Assembly (NCBI RefSeq): GCF_000321225.1
Contig: NW_004451856.1
Coordinates: forward strand, 83,623-147,622
Origin: Odobenus rosmarus divergens
Lineage: Eukaryota > Chordata > Mammalia > Carnivora > Odobenidae
Direction: 5' to 3'
Length of the DNA stretch: 64,000 nt
This document shows, in pieces, positions 42,541-53,645 of this stretch. The translations under genes were made by a program, and so were the position numbers. Position 1 is the stretch's first letter, and each line of letters starts with the position of its first letter. The notes below the pieces were generated by a model, which was not told where the DNA came from, did no database searches, and saw nothing but the letters and a program-made list of their open reading frames with translations.

Positions 42541-45450
42541 TATGTTTTATGTACTTTTTTCCCCAGGATATTGAGATATAACCTTGTGTCAGTTGTAATT
42601 TGTACAGTGTGTTGATACGATAAACATAATTGCCAAATGATTATCCAGACCTTTAGCTAACACCTCTATCACATCATGAAATTACCATTTCATTTTTATG
42701 GTGAGAACGTAAGATCTCAGCAACTTTCAAATATATAATACAGTATTATTAATTATAATCACTGTACTGCACATTAGATCCCCAGAACTTACTCTTTTTA
42801 AAACCTAAAGTTTATACTCTTTGACCAATATCTTCTCATTTACCCACTTCTTAGCCCCTGATAACCATAATTTTACCATCTGTTTATATGAGTTTGGCTT
42901 TTTAAAATTCCATACAAGTGATGTCATACAATATGTGTCTTTGTCTTTTTCACTAGCCTAATGCCCCCAAGGCCCAGCCATATTGTCCCAATGGCAGTAT
43001 TTCGTTCTTTCTCATGTCTGAATAATAATTCCATTGAATCACATCACACCGCATCTTTATCCATTCATCTGTTGAGGGACACTTAGGTTACTTCCATGTC
43101 TTGGCTATTCTGAATAATGCCACAATGAAAATGGGAGTGTGTATATCTCTTCAATATCCCAAGTGAGATTGCTGGATCATATGGTAGTTCTTTTAATTTT
43201 TGAGCAATCTCCATACTGTTTTCTATGGTGGCTGTACCAATTTACATTCCCACTGATAGTGCGCAAGGGTTTCCTTTCTCCATATCCTCACCAAAACTAT
43301 TATTTCTTGTCTTTTTGATAATAGCCATTCTCACAGGTGTGAGGTGATAGCTCATTTTGGTTTGGTTGGCATTTTCCTGATGAGTAATGATATTGAGCAT
43401 CTTTTCATGTACCTATTAGCTATCTGTATGTCTGCTTTAGAAATGTCTATTCAGATCTGCTTATTTTTTATTTGGATTGTTTTCTTTTTTGCTCTTGAGT
43501 TGTATGAGTTCTTTATTTTTAGGTATTTGGATATATATTTTGGATATTGGATATTATCAGATAATACGGTCTGCAAATATTTTCTCCCATTCAGTAGGTT
43601 GCCTTTTCATTGTATTGATGATTTCCATGGCTGTGCAGAAGCTTTTTAGTTTGATGTAGAACCACTTACTTGCTTTTGTTGCTTTTGCTTTTGGTGTCAA
43701 ACTCAAGATCTGTGTCAAGGAGGTTACTACCTGTATTTTTTTCTAGGAGTTAATTTATGGTTTCTGGTCTTACATTCAAACCTTTAAACCATTTTGAGTT
43801 AATTTTTGTTTGTGGTATAGGATAGTGGTTGAATTTCATTATTTTTGCATGTGGCTGTCCAGTTTTCACAACACCATTTATTGAAGAGACTGTCCTTTCT
43901 CCATTGTATAGTGTTGGCTCCTTTGTCATAAATTAATTGACCATATACACGTGGGATTATTTCTGGGCTCTCTATTCTGTTCCATTGATCTATGTGTCTG
44001 TTTTAATGCCAATACCATATTGTTTTATTTACTATAATTTTGTAATATAGTTTGAAACCAGGAAGCACAATGCTTCTAGCTTTGTTCTTCATTCTCAAGA
44101 TTTCTTTAGCTGTGTGGGATTATTTTGTGGTTCCATACAAATTTTGGGACTGTTTATTTCTGTGAAAAATGCCACTGGAATTTTGATAACCAATTGCATT
44201 GAATCTGTAGATTTCTTTGGGTAGTATGGACATATTAACAGTATTCAAATTCATAAGCACGGATTAACTTTTGCATATCTTCAATTTCTTTCATTAATGT
44301 AGTTTTCAATATACAGGTCTTTAACCTCTTGGTTAAATTTATTCCTGGTTATTTTATTCTTTTTGATATAATTATAAAGGGATTATTTTCTTTATTTCTC
44401 TTTCTGGTTTGTTATTAGTGTATAGAAATGCAACAGATTTTTGTGTATTGATTTTATATCCTGAAACTTTCCTGAATTAATTTTAACACTTTTTTGATGG
44501 AGTCTTTAGGATATTCTATATATATATCAGGTTATTGGCAGACAATGACAGTTTCATTTTATTCTTTCCAGTTTGGATGCTCTTTGTTTTTCTTGCCTAA
44601 TTGCTCTGGGTAGGATTTCCAATACTGTGAAGTGGCAAGAGTGGGCATCCTTGTCTTGTTCCTGGTCTTAGAGGAAAGGTTTTCAGCTTTTTACTGTTGA
44701 GTATGACATTAGCTGTGGGTTTGTCATATATGGCCCTTATGTTAAAGAACTTTCCCTCTCTACCCACTTCGTTGAGAGTTTTTAATCATAAATGGATGTT
44801 GAATTTTGTCATATTTTTTTTTCTGAATCTATTGAGATGATTGTATGATTTTTATCCTTTATTTTAGTAATGTGGTGTATCACATTGACTGATTTGCAGA
44901 TTTTGTACCATCCTTGTGTCCCTGGAAGAAAACCTACTTGATTATGATGTATGATCCTTTTAATGCAATTTAAATTTGTTTTGCTAATAATTTATTGAGG
45001 ATTTTTGTATCTATGCTCATTAGGGATATTGGCCTATAATTTTCTGTTCTTGTGGTATCTTCGTCTGGTTTTGAAATCAGAGTAATGCTTGCCTCATAAA
45101 ATGAATTTGGAAGAGTTCCCTCATCTTTAATTTTTTGGAAGAGTTTGAGAAATATTGGTATTAATTCTTTGAAGCCTTCTGGTCCTAAACTTTTATTTGT
45201 TGAGGGTTTTTATTTACCAGTTAAATCTCCTTACCTAGTAATTGGTCTGTTCAGATTTTTTCCTTTCAATCATGATTCAGTCTTGGTGGATTGTATGTTT
45301 CTAGGAATTTATCCATTTTTTCTAGGCTGCCTAAATTCTTTAATGGGTAAATCACAGATCTGTTTGACTTTAGGTTTTGTTACCAGAAGGTGATTGTGAT
45401 CCTTTGGTGGAATCATGTTACCTTGATTTTTCAAGTTCTTTGAAGTTTTG
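42541..45450 (-). mobile_element. Long old L1 (minus), ORF2 and 3' end
   Basis: Reading antisense, the 3' end is at the left (TTGAGATATAACCTTGTGTC; the GTACAGTGTGTTGATACG region). ORF2 continues right: CCATATTGTCCCAATGGCAG, TATCCATTCATCTGTTGAGG, TTCTCCCATTCAGTAGGTTG, CAACACCATTTATTGAAGAG, TTCCATTGATCTATGTGTCT, GGTAGGATTTCCAATACTG, CATTGACTGATTTGCAGAT, CTTCTGGTCCTAAACTTTTA. Frames are broken throughout. The sequence leaves recognisable ORF2 near 45.4 kb, so the 5' half is missing or rearranged. Confidence 0.85.
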
Positions 45451-46560
45451 CATTACTTTCTTCACTTCTGAAATAGCAGTCTTCTCCTCCGGGCTTCACT
45501 AACTGCTTTTGGTATAGATTGCCATGCTGTAAATTCTGAAGCTATCCCAGATCTCTTTTGGGTCCAAATGTCACTTCTTGCACCCCTCGGATAGCAGAGT
45601 TCTTAAGCTTTAAAGTCTTTCTGCATCTTACAATCCAGTAGGCCAAGTGCTGACAGTTTCTCTTTTGTTTCCCAAAGGTGGTGCTAAAGCCCAAACTTAC
45701 GGTTTCTCCCTGGCCTGCAGATTTGGCCAACTTTGTGCATATTCACTATCCCCTTCCAAAGTTCACTCTTGCTGCCACCATTGGGAGCACAAACAGGTGG
45801 CCACAGGATAGGGAGGTTTGTATATGAGGTACACAGAGTGCTGGGGGTTTCTCTGGGGCAGGTGGGGAGATCCACAAGTGAGCTGTTCCAGCAGCTCACA
45901 GGCAGATTTTTTGATGGAATCTGTGATGCAGGTAGGATCTGAGTCCCTTATTATCCTCCAATAGTTATTTTTGCAACTCTCTTTGTGTCTTCCTGTCCCC
46001 CAGTCATGTAGCTCATGATTCTGTACAATAGAGAAAGGAGTGTCTTTGGTAGCATCAAGTAGAGCTGATGAAGCCAGGTGTTTACTCACATGCTCTTCCT
46101 TTCCCCATGGAACAAATATGGTGAAGGAAGGTGTCCTTTTGGCCCAAAGTTGTGATGCTGTGGAGAGGGGGTGAGATGGATAAAGTCAAACTTACTGTTA
46201 TCACTACAATGCACTGAAACTCGTATTTTTTTTTTTCCCTCCAATGGAGTGCTAGAACTTTTTGGAAACCTGGACCTCCACAAAGGTTTTCTCCTCTTTA
46301 AGTGATTGTCTTAAGTTAATGTTCTCCAGGGGACTGTTTGATTGGAGAGGGCCTGGAGCCAGTTTATAGGCCACTGCAAGGTCAACAACTGGGACCACGG
46401 ACTATCTGTCTATTACTCCATGCACAGATGTGTGACTCCTCTAGGGTCCCTTGACCTGTGTGGCTGAACCCCACAGCTTTCTCAAAGGCACTTCTGCCCA
46501 TGGCTGCCCAAGTTTTGTTGTGGGTGGGTGACAAAAGCTGTCTTAAGCTGCAATGATGCT
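45451..46560. other. Unassigned block next to the L1
   Basis: This 1.1-kb, GC-richer block has several overlapping frames on both strands (45542-45730, 45763-46089, 46382-46579) and no recognisable domain. It might be L1 5' UTR or retrovirus-derived internal sequence. I cannot assign it. Confidence 0.3.
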
Positions 46561-47254
46561 GATACCGCTCTCCTTTCATGTTTTTATAATATAAATTAAA
46601 ATTTTGTTCCTAAAATTTGAAGTTGTGCAATATACATCACAACAAAAAGTCTTGCTGTGGTTTTTATAAAGTTCTGTTTTATATCCAGATATATCAGAGC
46701 TGAGTAATAGGAATTTAAGTGTTATTTCCAAATTATAGCACTCCAAATTGTGAAACACAATTCTTATGAAGTAAAAAAATCAACTCTTGGCAGCAATTTT
46801 CCTTGTACCTAGTTCTCAAGAAAAACATAATTGTTTCATATTTTTCAAAGTGATGAACTAGATTTCACTAGCTATTTGCCCTGGTTTCTTTCCTGTTTAT
46901 AATTCCTATGGAAATTGGAACATTATCACAAGATGCTCTTTATCAATTTGATTGTGGTGTGCAAGACTTAGAATAAATTAACTTTCCTCTCAGTAGCTTT
47001 GCAAAAATAGTGGTCCCTATAAACCTTAGCTCATGTCTAAATTGCAGCCTAACGCTGGTTATAAACACTGTATGGTACCTTTGTGGCTTGGTACCTTCTG
47101 TGCCTGTTGCAGCTATTGATTAGCTGATTACCTGCTGAAGTTACCGTCTCTTTAATACAGCAGCATAAGAAACTTCAGCAACTTCCTGAAGAGCAGCTGT
47201 ACAAAATAATGACTACTAGTAGGCACATAAAGAACTCCACACAGCCTTTCCAGG
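46561..47254. other. Intergenic DNA, nothing recognised
   Basis: A+T-rich, with no gene or named repeat. Confidence 0.4.
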
Positions 47255-47392
47255 ATAACACGAAGTACCTTTGTGTGAGGCGCTGTACTAGGTTCTTCAT
47301 AGGCATCCTCTCATTTAACTCTCCTAACGGTCTCAGAGCTAGGTGTTGTTACCCTGTTTTGCAAGTGAGAAAATGATCCAGGCAGCTGAGCA
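47255..47392 (-). mobile_element. MIR SINE remnant (minus)
   Basis: GTGAGGCGCTGTACTAGGTTC, ATCCTCTCATTTAACTCTCC and TACCCTGTTTTGCAAGTGAG follow the reverse-complement MIR order. Confidence 0.65.
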
Positions 47393-47999
47393 CAGGCTCC
47401 ACTCTAATAAATTCAAAGCCACCAACCAAGAAATAGCTTTCAGTACTGCCCAACAAATTTACATTTCTCTAAGTCTCCACAATGTGTCTTCCAAACTTAT
47501 CTCCTTATCAGCCAGCTAACAACACCAAATGTGTATGCATTCTATATTACTGTATGTTCATCTGTATGCATCCTATATTCCTATATACTCTATATGTATT
47601 CATATTCTCAGATATAAAGAGAAGCTGCTCATCTCCTTTTAAGCCTAATCTTCATCAATTTTAGCCTGTCTCTAAAAACCTGACATCTGTCCTTTCTTTC
47701 TCTTGTATTTTCAGTCTTCTCAAAAGTAGATCCTTGCTTTGATTTTGATTTTCCTAATATCTTATTATTAAAGTTTCCAAAATGCAGAAAAGTGACAAAA
47801 ATTGAGCATTCATAAAATATTTTACAGTGAAATTTAACTATTTGCTTTATCATATATCTATCCCTCCCTCCATCTTTCAGTCCTCTTAACATTTTTGCTG
47901 CATTTCAAAGCAAGTTACATCAGTACATTTTCTCCCAAGCCTGTTAGCATGTATATCATTAATAAGCTAGTTTATTAAGGGAAAAAAATAACATAACGG
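47393..47999. other. Intergenic DNA, nothing recognised
   Basis: There is a weak tandem pattern of CTATATTC/GTATGCAT words at 47530-47590. No gene is seen. Confidence 0.4.
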
Positions 48000-48470
48000 G
48001 CATAATAAGCAAACAAAAGGATGAAAGAAAATTCTTTGTATTGGACAAAATGTCTAGAAAAATTCTAAATAACAATTCCTTTGACAAATGAGTGAATTTA
48101 GTAAGATCATAAGATATAAAGTTAATGTATGGAAATCTATTTAGTAACAGTAAACTATTGGAAAATAAAGTTTAAATAATTGATTCAATTTATAATACAT
48201 CAGAAAACCCCCAAAATAATATGAAATAAATTTAATAAACCATCTTAAGACCTGTATATTAAAAATAAATTGTTAAGAGAAATTAAATAACATGATATAA
48301 ATGGAGAAATTTGTCTTGGATTTGAGGACTCCAAATATCAAGATGTCAATTCTCTCCAAAGTGATCTATGATTTATGTTATAATTATCATATGTTACATC
48401 TACAACCTTGTAAAACTTATAGTACAATATTATTTTTGCTTAAACAAAAACAGTTCCAGGTACTTTAAAA
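48000..48470 (+). mobile_element. Old L1 ORF2 fragment (plus)
   Basis: Plus-strand L1-like phrases: GGAAATCTATTTAGTAACAG, TTAAGACCTGTATATTAAAA, TCAAGATGTCAATTCTCTCC, AAGTGATCTATGATTTA. Decayed, with approximate limits. Confidence 0.55.
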
Positions 48471-48483
48471 AAAGTTAAGAGCA

Positions 48484-48660
48484 GGGTGCTTGGGTGGCTC
48501 AGTCAGTTAAGCATCTAACTCTTGATTTTGGCTCAGGTCATGATCTCAGGGTTGTGAGATCAAGTTCTGTGTCAGGCTTAGCACTGGGCGTGGATCCTGC
48601 TTAAGATTCTCTCTCTCCCTCTCCACCTGCCTCTCCCTGCCTCCCCCCAAAAAACAATAA
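48484..48660 (+). mobile_element. CAN-SINE, older variant
   Basis: The head GGGTGCTTGGGTGGCTCAGT, TGATTTTGGCTCAGGTCATG, a CT-rich region (TCTCTCTCCCTCTCCACCTG) and the tail CCCCCCAAAAAACAATAAG. The target duplication is weak. Confidence 0.82.
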
Positions 48661-50500
48661 GATAATAAGAGGAAAAATAGATTTTAACATTTACTATTTA
48701 CCTTTTCTGAAACTTCTTTCCCCTTAATATCCAGGATTCAGTCTGTTTTGCTTTTCATTGAGCCAGAATAATTTTCTATAGCATTTTTTATAGTGTAGGT
48801 CTAATGGCAGATTCTCTTAGTGTTTGTTTTGTCTTAGTTTTTTGAAGGACATTTTCACTAGATGTGAAATTCTAGATTGACAGATTTTTCTTTTATCACT
48901 TGAAAGTTGTTGCTCTGCTATTTGATGACAGTGATGATTTTAGTAGCTTATCATTCATTTCCAGAGGTCAGAAGTCCAAAATAGGTTTCAGTGGGGTAAA
49001 ATCAAGGTGTCTGCAGGGCTATGTTCCTTCTGGAGGTTCTAGGGGAGAATCAGTTCCTTGCCTTTTCAGATTTTAGAAGTTGTTTGAATTGTTTGGCTCA
49101 TTCCTTTTTCCTCATCTTCAAAGCCAGCAATGTAGCGTCTTCAAATTTTTCTCTGACTCTGCTTCCATCCTCACATTTTCTTCGATTATCTCCCCAGGTT
49201 TATTGAGATATAACTGACATATAACACTGTAAGTGTATAATATGATGACTTGATACACATATATATTGCTAAATGATTACACAATAAGGTTAGTTAACAC
49301 ATCCATCATCTACATTTTTTTTTGTAGTGAGAATATTTAAGATCTATTCTCTTAGCAATTTCCAAGTATATAATAAATTGTTAACTATATTCACCATGCT
49401 GTATATTAGCTTCCCAGCACTTCCTCATTTTATAACTGGAAGTTTGAAGGAAGTTCCTTTTGACCTTCATTATTTGTGATAAGTCCTTGGTCATACATGT
49501 CCTTGTCCTCATATGTGTAATTTGTTTTCTTTGCCTGCTTTTAAGATTTTTCCTTTGAAAATTGTTTTATTATTTTTAATTGTGGTAAAATACACATCAA
49601 ATTTTCCATCCTAACCATTTTTAACAATACAGTTTAGTGGTGGTAAGTACATTCCACATTGTTGGAACCATCACCACCATCCATCTCCAGAACGTTTTTC
49701 ATCTAGGAAAACAGGAACTCTGTACCCATAAAAAACTCCTCATTGCCCCTTCTTAGGCCCTCACAACCACTATTCTACTATCTATCTTTATGAATTTAAC
49801 TAGGTACTTCATGTAAGTGGAGTAGGACAGTATTTGTCTTTTCTTGACTGGCTTATATCACTTAGCATAATGTCCTTAGTTAAGTGTTTTCTTAACTTTG
49901 GATTTCAGCATCTAACTATGATATGCCTGATGTTGTTATCTTTGTAATCATCTTAGGGTTCATTGATCTTAAATCTGTAAATTTATATTTTGCATCAAAT
50001 TTGGATTATTTTCAGCATTTATGAAAAAGTTTTTTCCAACTTATTGTTTTACACCTCTCCTACCAGGAATCCAATTACACATATATTTGACTTGTTGCTG
50101 TTGTCTCATAGATAACTGTATCTTCATTTTTTAAAACATTTTTGTCTTTGTTTTTCAGATTGGATAATTTCTCCAGCTCCTTTGTCATCCTGATTCTCCC
50201 ATTAAGACCATCCAGTACATTTTTTAAGATACTGTATATTTTAGTTCTAGAATTTGTTTTGTTCTTATTAACAATGTCTGTTTCACTACTGGTATTTTCT
50301 CTTTTTATTCAGTATAAGTGTATTTCCTTTACATCCTAGAGCCTGGTTATATACATTGCATCAAGTTCCTTTTCTGTGAATTTCACAGTCTGGATCCTTA
50401 AGAGGCTGGTCTGTGTGGGTCGTCTTTTCTCTTTATAATAAGTCCTGTTTTCCTACTTCTTGTTATACTGAGTAATTGTGAATTGTACCAGAGGTTCTGA
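48661..50500 (-). mobile_element. Cluster of old L1 fragments (minus) with an LTR piece
   Basis: L1 antisense material at 48700-48930 and 49900-50400 (ATGATATGCCTGATGTTGTT, GTGAATTTCACAGTCTGGAT) surrounds two separate L1 3' ends, about 49205-49440 (GAGATATAACTGACATATAAC) and about 49555-49880 (TAATTGTGGTAAAATACACATC). About 48940-49200 reads like a minus MaLR-type LTR (CCAGAGGTCAGAAGTCCAAA, AATCAAGGTGTCTGCAGGGC). Boundaries are approximate. Confidence 0.55.
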
Positions 50501-51287
50501 ATGATTCAGGCATTAGCCAGAGTGTATATGCAAAATTGGAGCTCAGACTCTCTTGTTCTCTCTTTTCTGAGATTGTCTCTATTAACTTTCTAGCAGTTGT
50601 GGTTACCCTAGTCTTCTAGTTCTTCAATTAGTAAAACTAGGATTTCCATGAGGTATTAGATACCCATCTTAATGCACCAGGGCCTGCTCTTAGTAAAAGC
50701 CCTAAAAAATAGGAAACTCTGCCAGTGCTCTCCCCACATCCCAATGGTTGACTCTCTTCCAGTTGCTGCTATTTTTCTTCTCTGCCCAGCAACTGCTTCT
50801 TATATTTTGTTGTGTTTATCATTGTCATCTACTGGAAGGTTGGCCTGATAGGAGCAGTCAGCCAAACCAAAAGCAGAAATTCCTTCCCACTGTTTGTAAA
50901 TATTTTCAAGTCTCTCCTATTAAAAAAATTTTTTTAAAGGTGTCTATATGCCCCATCTTTCAGCCTTTTTAACTATTTACAAATTTCTAAACAAATGGTT
51001 TCTGTTCTCATTGCCACAATTTTCTCACTTCTTAACCCACTTCAACCTGTTTTTCCCTCTCATAACTTCGAAAACCCATCTAGTCTAAAAACAGGTATGT
51101 GTATGTCTCCATCCAATGAATTTCTGCTCTATATCCAATGAACTCGTTTTATTTGACGTCAGCAATATTTGTTACTCTGTTGAATTCCTCTTTTTTCCAT
51201 GGCTTCCCTGAGACAAATGTTCTCTTGTATTTTTTTATCTATTTCTTTGCTCACTTTACAGGCTATTCTTACTAAACTATCAAATGT
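50501..51287. other. Intergenic DNA, nothing recognised
   Basis: There is no convincing gene or repeat. The 74-codon frame at 50748-50972 shows no domain. Confidence 0.4.
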
Positions 51288-51876
51288 AGAATATGGCATT
51301 TAAGATGTGGTATATATCTACAATGGAATATTATGCAGCCATCAAAAGGAATGAAATCTTGCCATTTGCAACGACATGGATGGAACTGGTGGGTATTATG
51401 CTGAGCGAAATAAGTCAATCAGAAAGACATGTATCATATGACCTCACTGATATGAGGAATTCTTAATCTCAGGAAACAAACAGGTTTGCTGGAGTGGTGG
51501 GGGTGGGAGGGTGGGGTGGCTGGGTAACAAACATTGGGGAGGGTATGTGCTATGGTGAGCGCTGTGAATTGTGCAAGACTGTTGAGTCACAGACCTGTAC
51601 CCCTGAAACAAATAATACATTATATGTTTAAAAAAAAAAAAAAGGATAGGAAGGAAAGAATGAAGGGGGGCAGAATTGGAGGGGGAGATGAACCATGAGA
51701 GACTATGGACTGAGAAACAAACTGAGGGTTCTAGAGGGGAGGAGGGTGGGGGGATGGGTTAGCCTGGTGATGGGTATTAAAGAGGGCATGTACTGAATGG
51801 AGCACTGGGAACACTACATTAAAAACTAATGATGTATGGTGATTAACATAACATAAAAAAAAGAATTTGGCTTTAT
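51288..51876 (+). mobile_element. Composite of two L1 3' ends
   Basis: The first part, about 51303-51643, is an ORF2 end (GGAATATTATGCAGCCATCAA, CATGGATGGAACTGGTGGG), its 3' UTR (GACCTGTACCCCTGAAACAA) and a 14-A tail. The second part, about 51644-51861, is the 3' UTR of a different subfamily (GAGAGACTATGGACTGAGAA, GGGGAGGAGGGTGGGGGGAT, GTGATTAACATAACATAAAA). Outer flanks AGAATATGGCATTTA and AGAATTTGGCTTTAT may be a decayed target duplication around the whole. Confidence 0.82.
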
Positions 51877-52799
51877 CTTTCACTCTTCTGCTCGTAAAAC
51901 TTCTTGAGTGACCTTATCCAAGCTTAGGGCTTCAAACACTACTTCTTAGCCAAAGATTTCATTTATATAAGCTCAGACTTTTTCTGAATTTCAGACTTCT
52001 ACATCTAAACATCTATCTGATACTTACTCACAAATACTCCAAAGACATCTCAACTTGAACATGTCCCAAACTGAACTTTTGATCTTCCCAGCTCCCAACT
52101 AGATCTTTTCCAGTATTCCTTTTCTCAGAGTCATCTTTTCTGAGTGTTTTCCATGTTTTACAAGTGTTGGAATTTCCTGTGGTTCTATCTAATTTTCTTT
52201 ATTCAATGACCAGGTTAGTATCTTTGTTTTATGTTCCCAGAGACAACTTGGTTTGGGGTTTAGAAATGATGCATATGCTAATGATTCCCATGTCCAGACA
52301 TTTGATGTGTTTCCTAATATAATCTTCACTAACTTTATCATAAAAACAATTCATCAGCTTTTCTGTTAAATCAACTACTCCTTTTAGCTTCTTGCTTGTG
52401 TCAGGACTCCACTTTTCTCCAAGTACCTGGTGTAAAACTGTGGAGTAAATTGACCTCTCCCTTTATTTTAAAACAGCCAGTTGTCAAGTTCTGGTTATTT
52501 TCTCTGATACATGTTATTTTCATCGTTCCGTACTTGCACCATTTGGTATATGTAATTGTACCTGCCACTAAATTGAGGGTAACAGACAGACTGTGTGGAT
52601 TCATGGTTAGGCTCACTCTAATGGCACAACAGATTTCTAGAAAGCATGGATATAATGCAAAACGTAGTTATGTGTTAAAAAAATGATAACTTTTCATATT
52701 TAGCAGAATAAGTGATCTAGCAACTAATTTCTATGTAAGAAAGAGAGACATATGAATATAAATATTTAGATTCAGACCACTAAATGGCAACTTCTATCC
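51877..52799. other. Intergenic DNA, nothing recognised
   Basis: A 96-codon plus frame (52396-52686) overlaps a 71-codon minus frame. Neither has a recognisable domain. Confidence 0.4.
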
Positions 52800-53208
52800 A
52801 TCCATTAGTTCAGAAAAATATTTATTGTACACCTATTTGCCATGGCATTTTTTTTTTTTTTAAGACACTGGGGATATAGCAGGACAAAATAGATACCATG
52901 TGCCCTTGTGAAATTTACATTATTCTACAAAAAGATGAATGGTAGATGATAGATAAAATACTGTGTGTCGGATATGCTATGGATATGGGGAATTGGTTTG
53001 TTGTTTTACATAGGATGATCATGGAAAAGCCTCTTTAATAAGGGGATTAATCAGGGATGGGAGAATTCCAAGCAGAATAAACAGTATATGCAAGACCTGA
53101 GGCAGGAAAGAATGTGTCAGTGGAGTAGATTGGATAAAATGGGAAAGTGGTGGTAGGAGATATCAGAGGTGCATTGGGTTGTCATGGAGTAGGATAGTTC
53201 ACATCGGA

Positions 53209-53416
53209 CACTGGTGTGCTGGTAAATGTTTTAACAGCTGGCTCCTTGGGGGATAAAATAAAAAGCCCCGATTTGTACTGTTTGCCAATTTCTCTGGTAT
53301 AAATACCCCTACCACAGCCAATTTCAAGCTACCAACACGAGATCAACTAGCTCTCAAAAATTCCTTAAAATTTAATAGATCTTGTGAGCCAGTATGTCTT
53401 CTCCAGCACACCAATG
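53209..53416. mobile_element. Short DNA transposon remnant with TIRs
   Basis: The start CACTGGTGTGCTGG (53209-53222) and the end CCAGCACACCAATG (53403-53416) are inverted repeats with one mismatch. The 208-bp body has no coding capacity. It is likely a non-autonomous hAT-type element by length and TIR form, though no exact 8-bp duplication is visible. Confidence 0.65.
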
Positions 53417-53442
53417 ATGTAGAGTCTTATAAACCATAATGA

Positions 53443-53587
53443 AATTTTATTTTTTTTCTTCCTTCCTTCCCTCCCTTCTCTTCCTTCCCTTCCTTCCTTC
53501 CCTTTCTTTTCCCCTTCATCCCCTCCTCTCTTTTCCTCTTCCCTCCCCTCCCCTGCTCTCCCTTCCCTTTCTTTCCTTTCTTTCAAG
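53443..53587. repeat. Polypyrimidine tract (CCTT/CCCT-rich)
   Basis: About 140 bp of almost only C and T on the plus strand, ending in CCTTTCTTTCAAGAAAGG, a small hairpin. The minus frame here (repeated EGREGREGREG) is a translation of this low-complexity tract, not a gene. Confidence 0.9.
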
Positions 53588-53645
53588 AAAGGAAGCCAGT
53601 GGAGGGTTTGAACAGTGGAGGGTTTGAGAGGGATGACATGATGAG

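Larger units (their letters stand above)
52800..53645 (+). mobile_element. Ancient interspersed repeat, split by other insertions
   Basis: It starts AAATATTTATTGTACACC and continues ACTGGGGATATAGCAGGAC and GACCTGAGGCAGGAAAGAATG. After interruption it resumes AGGAAGCCAGTGGAGGGTTTGA and GATGACATGATGAG. The same word series occurs at 17.2, 18.7, 34.6 and 59.9 kb. Family not assigned. A TIR element (53209-53416) and a pyrimidine tract interrupt it. Confidence 0.55.

Noticed and set aside
53365..53586. Minus frame rich in EGREGREG repeats
   Set aside because: It is the translation of a polypyrimidine tract.
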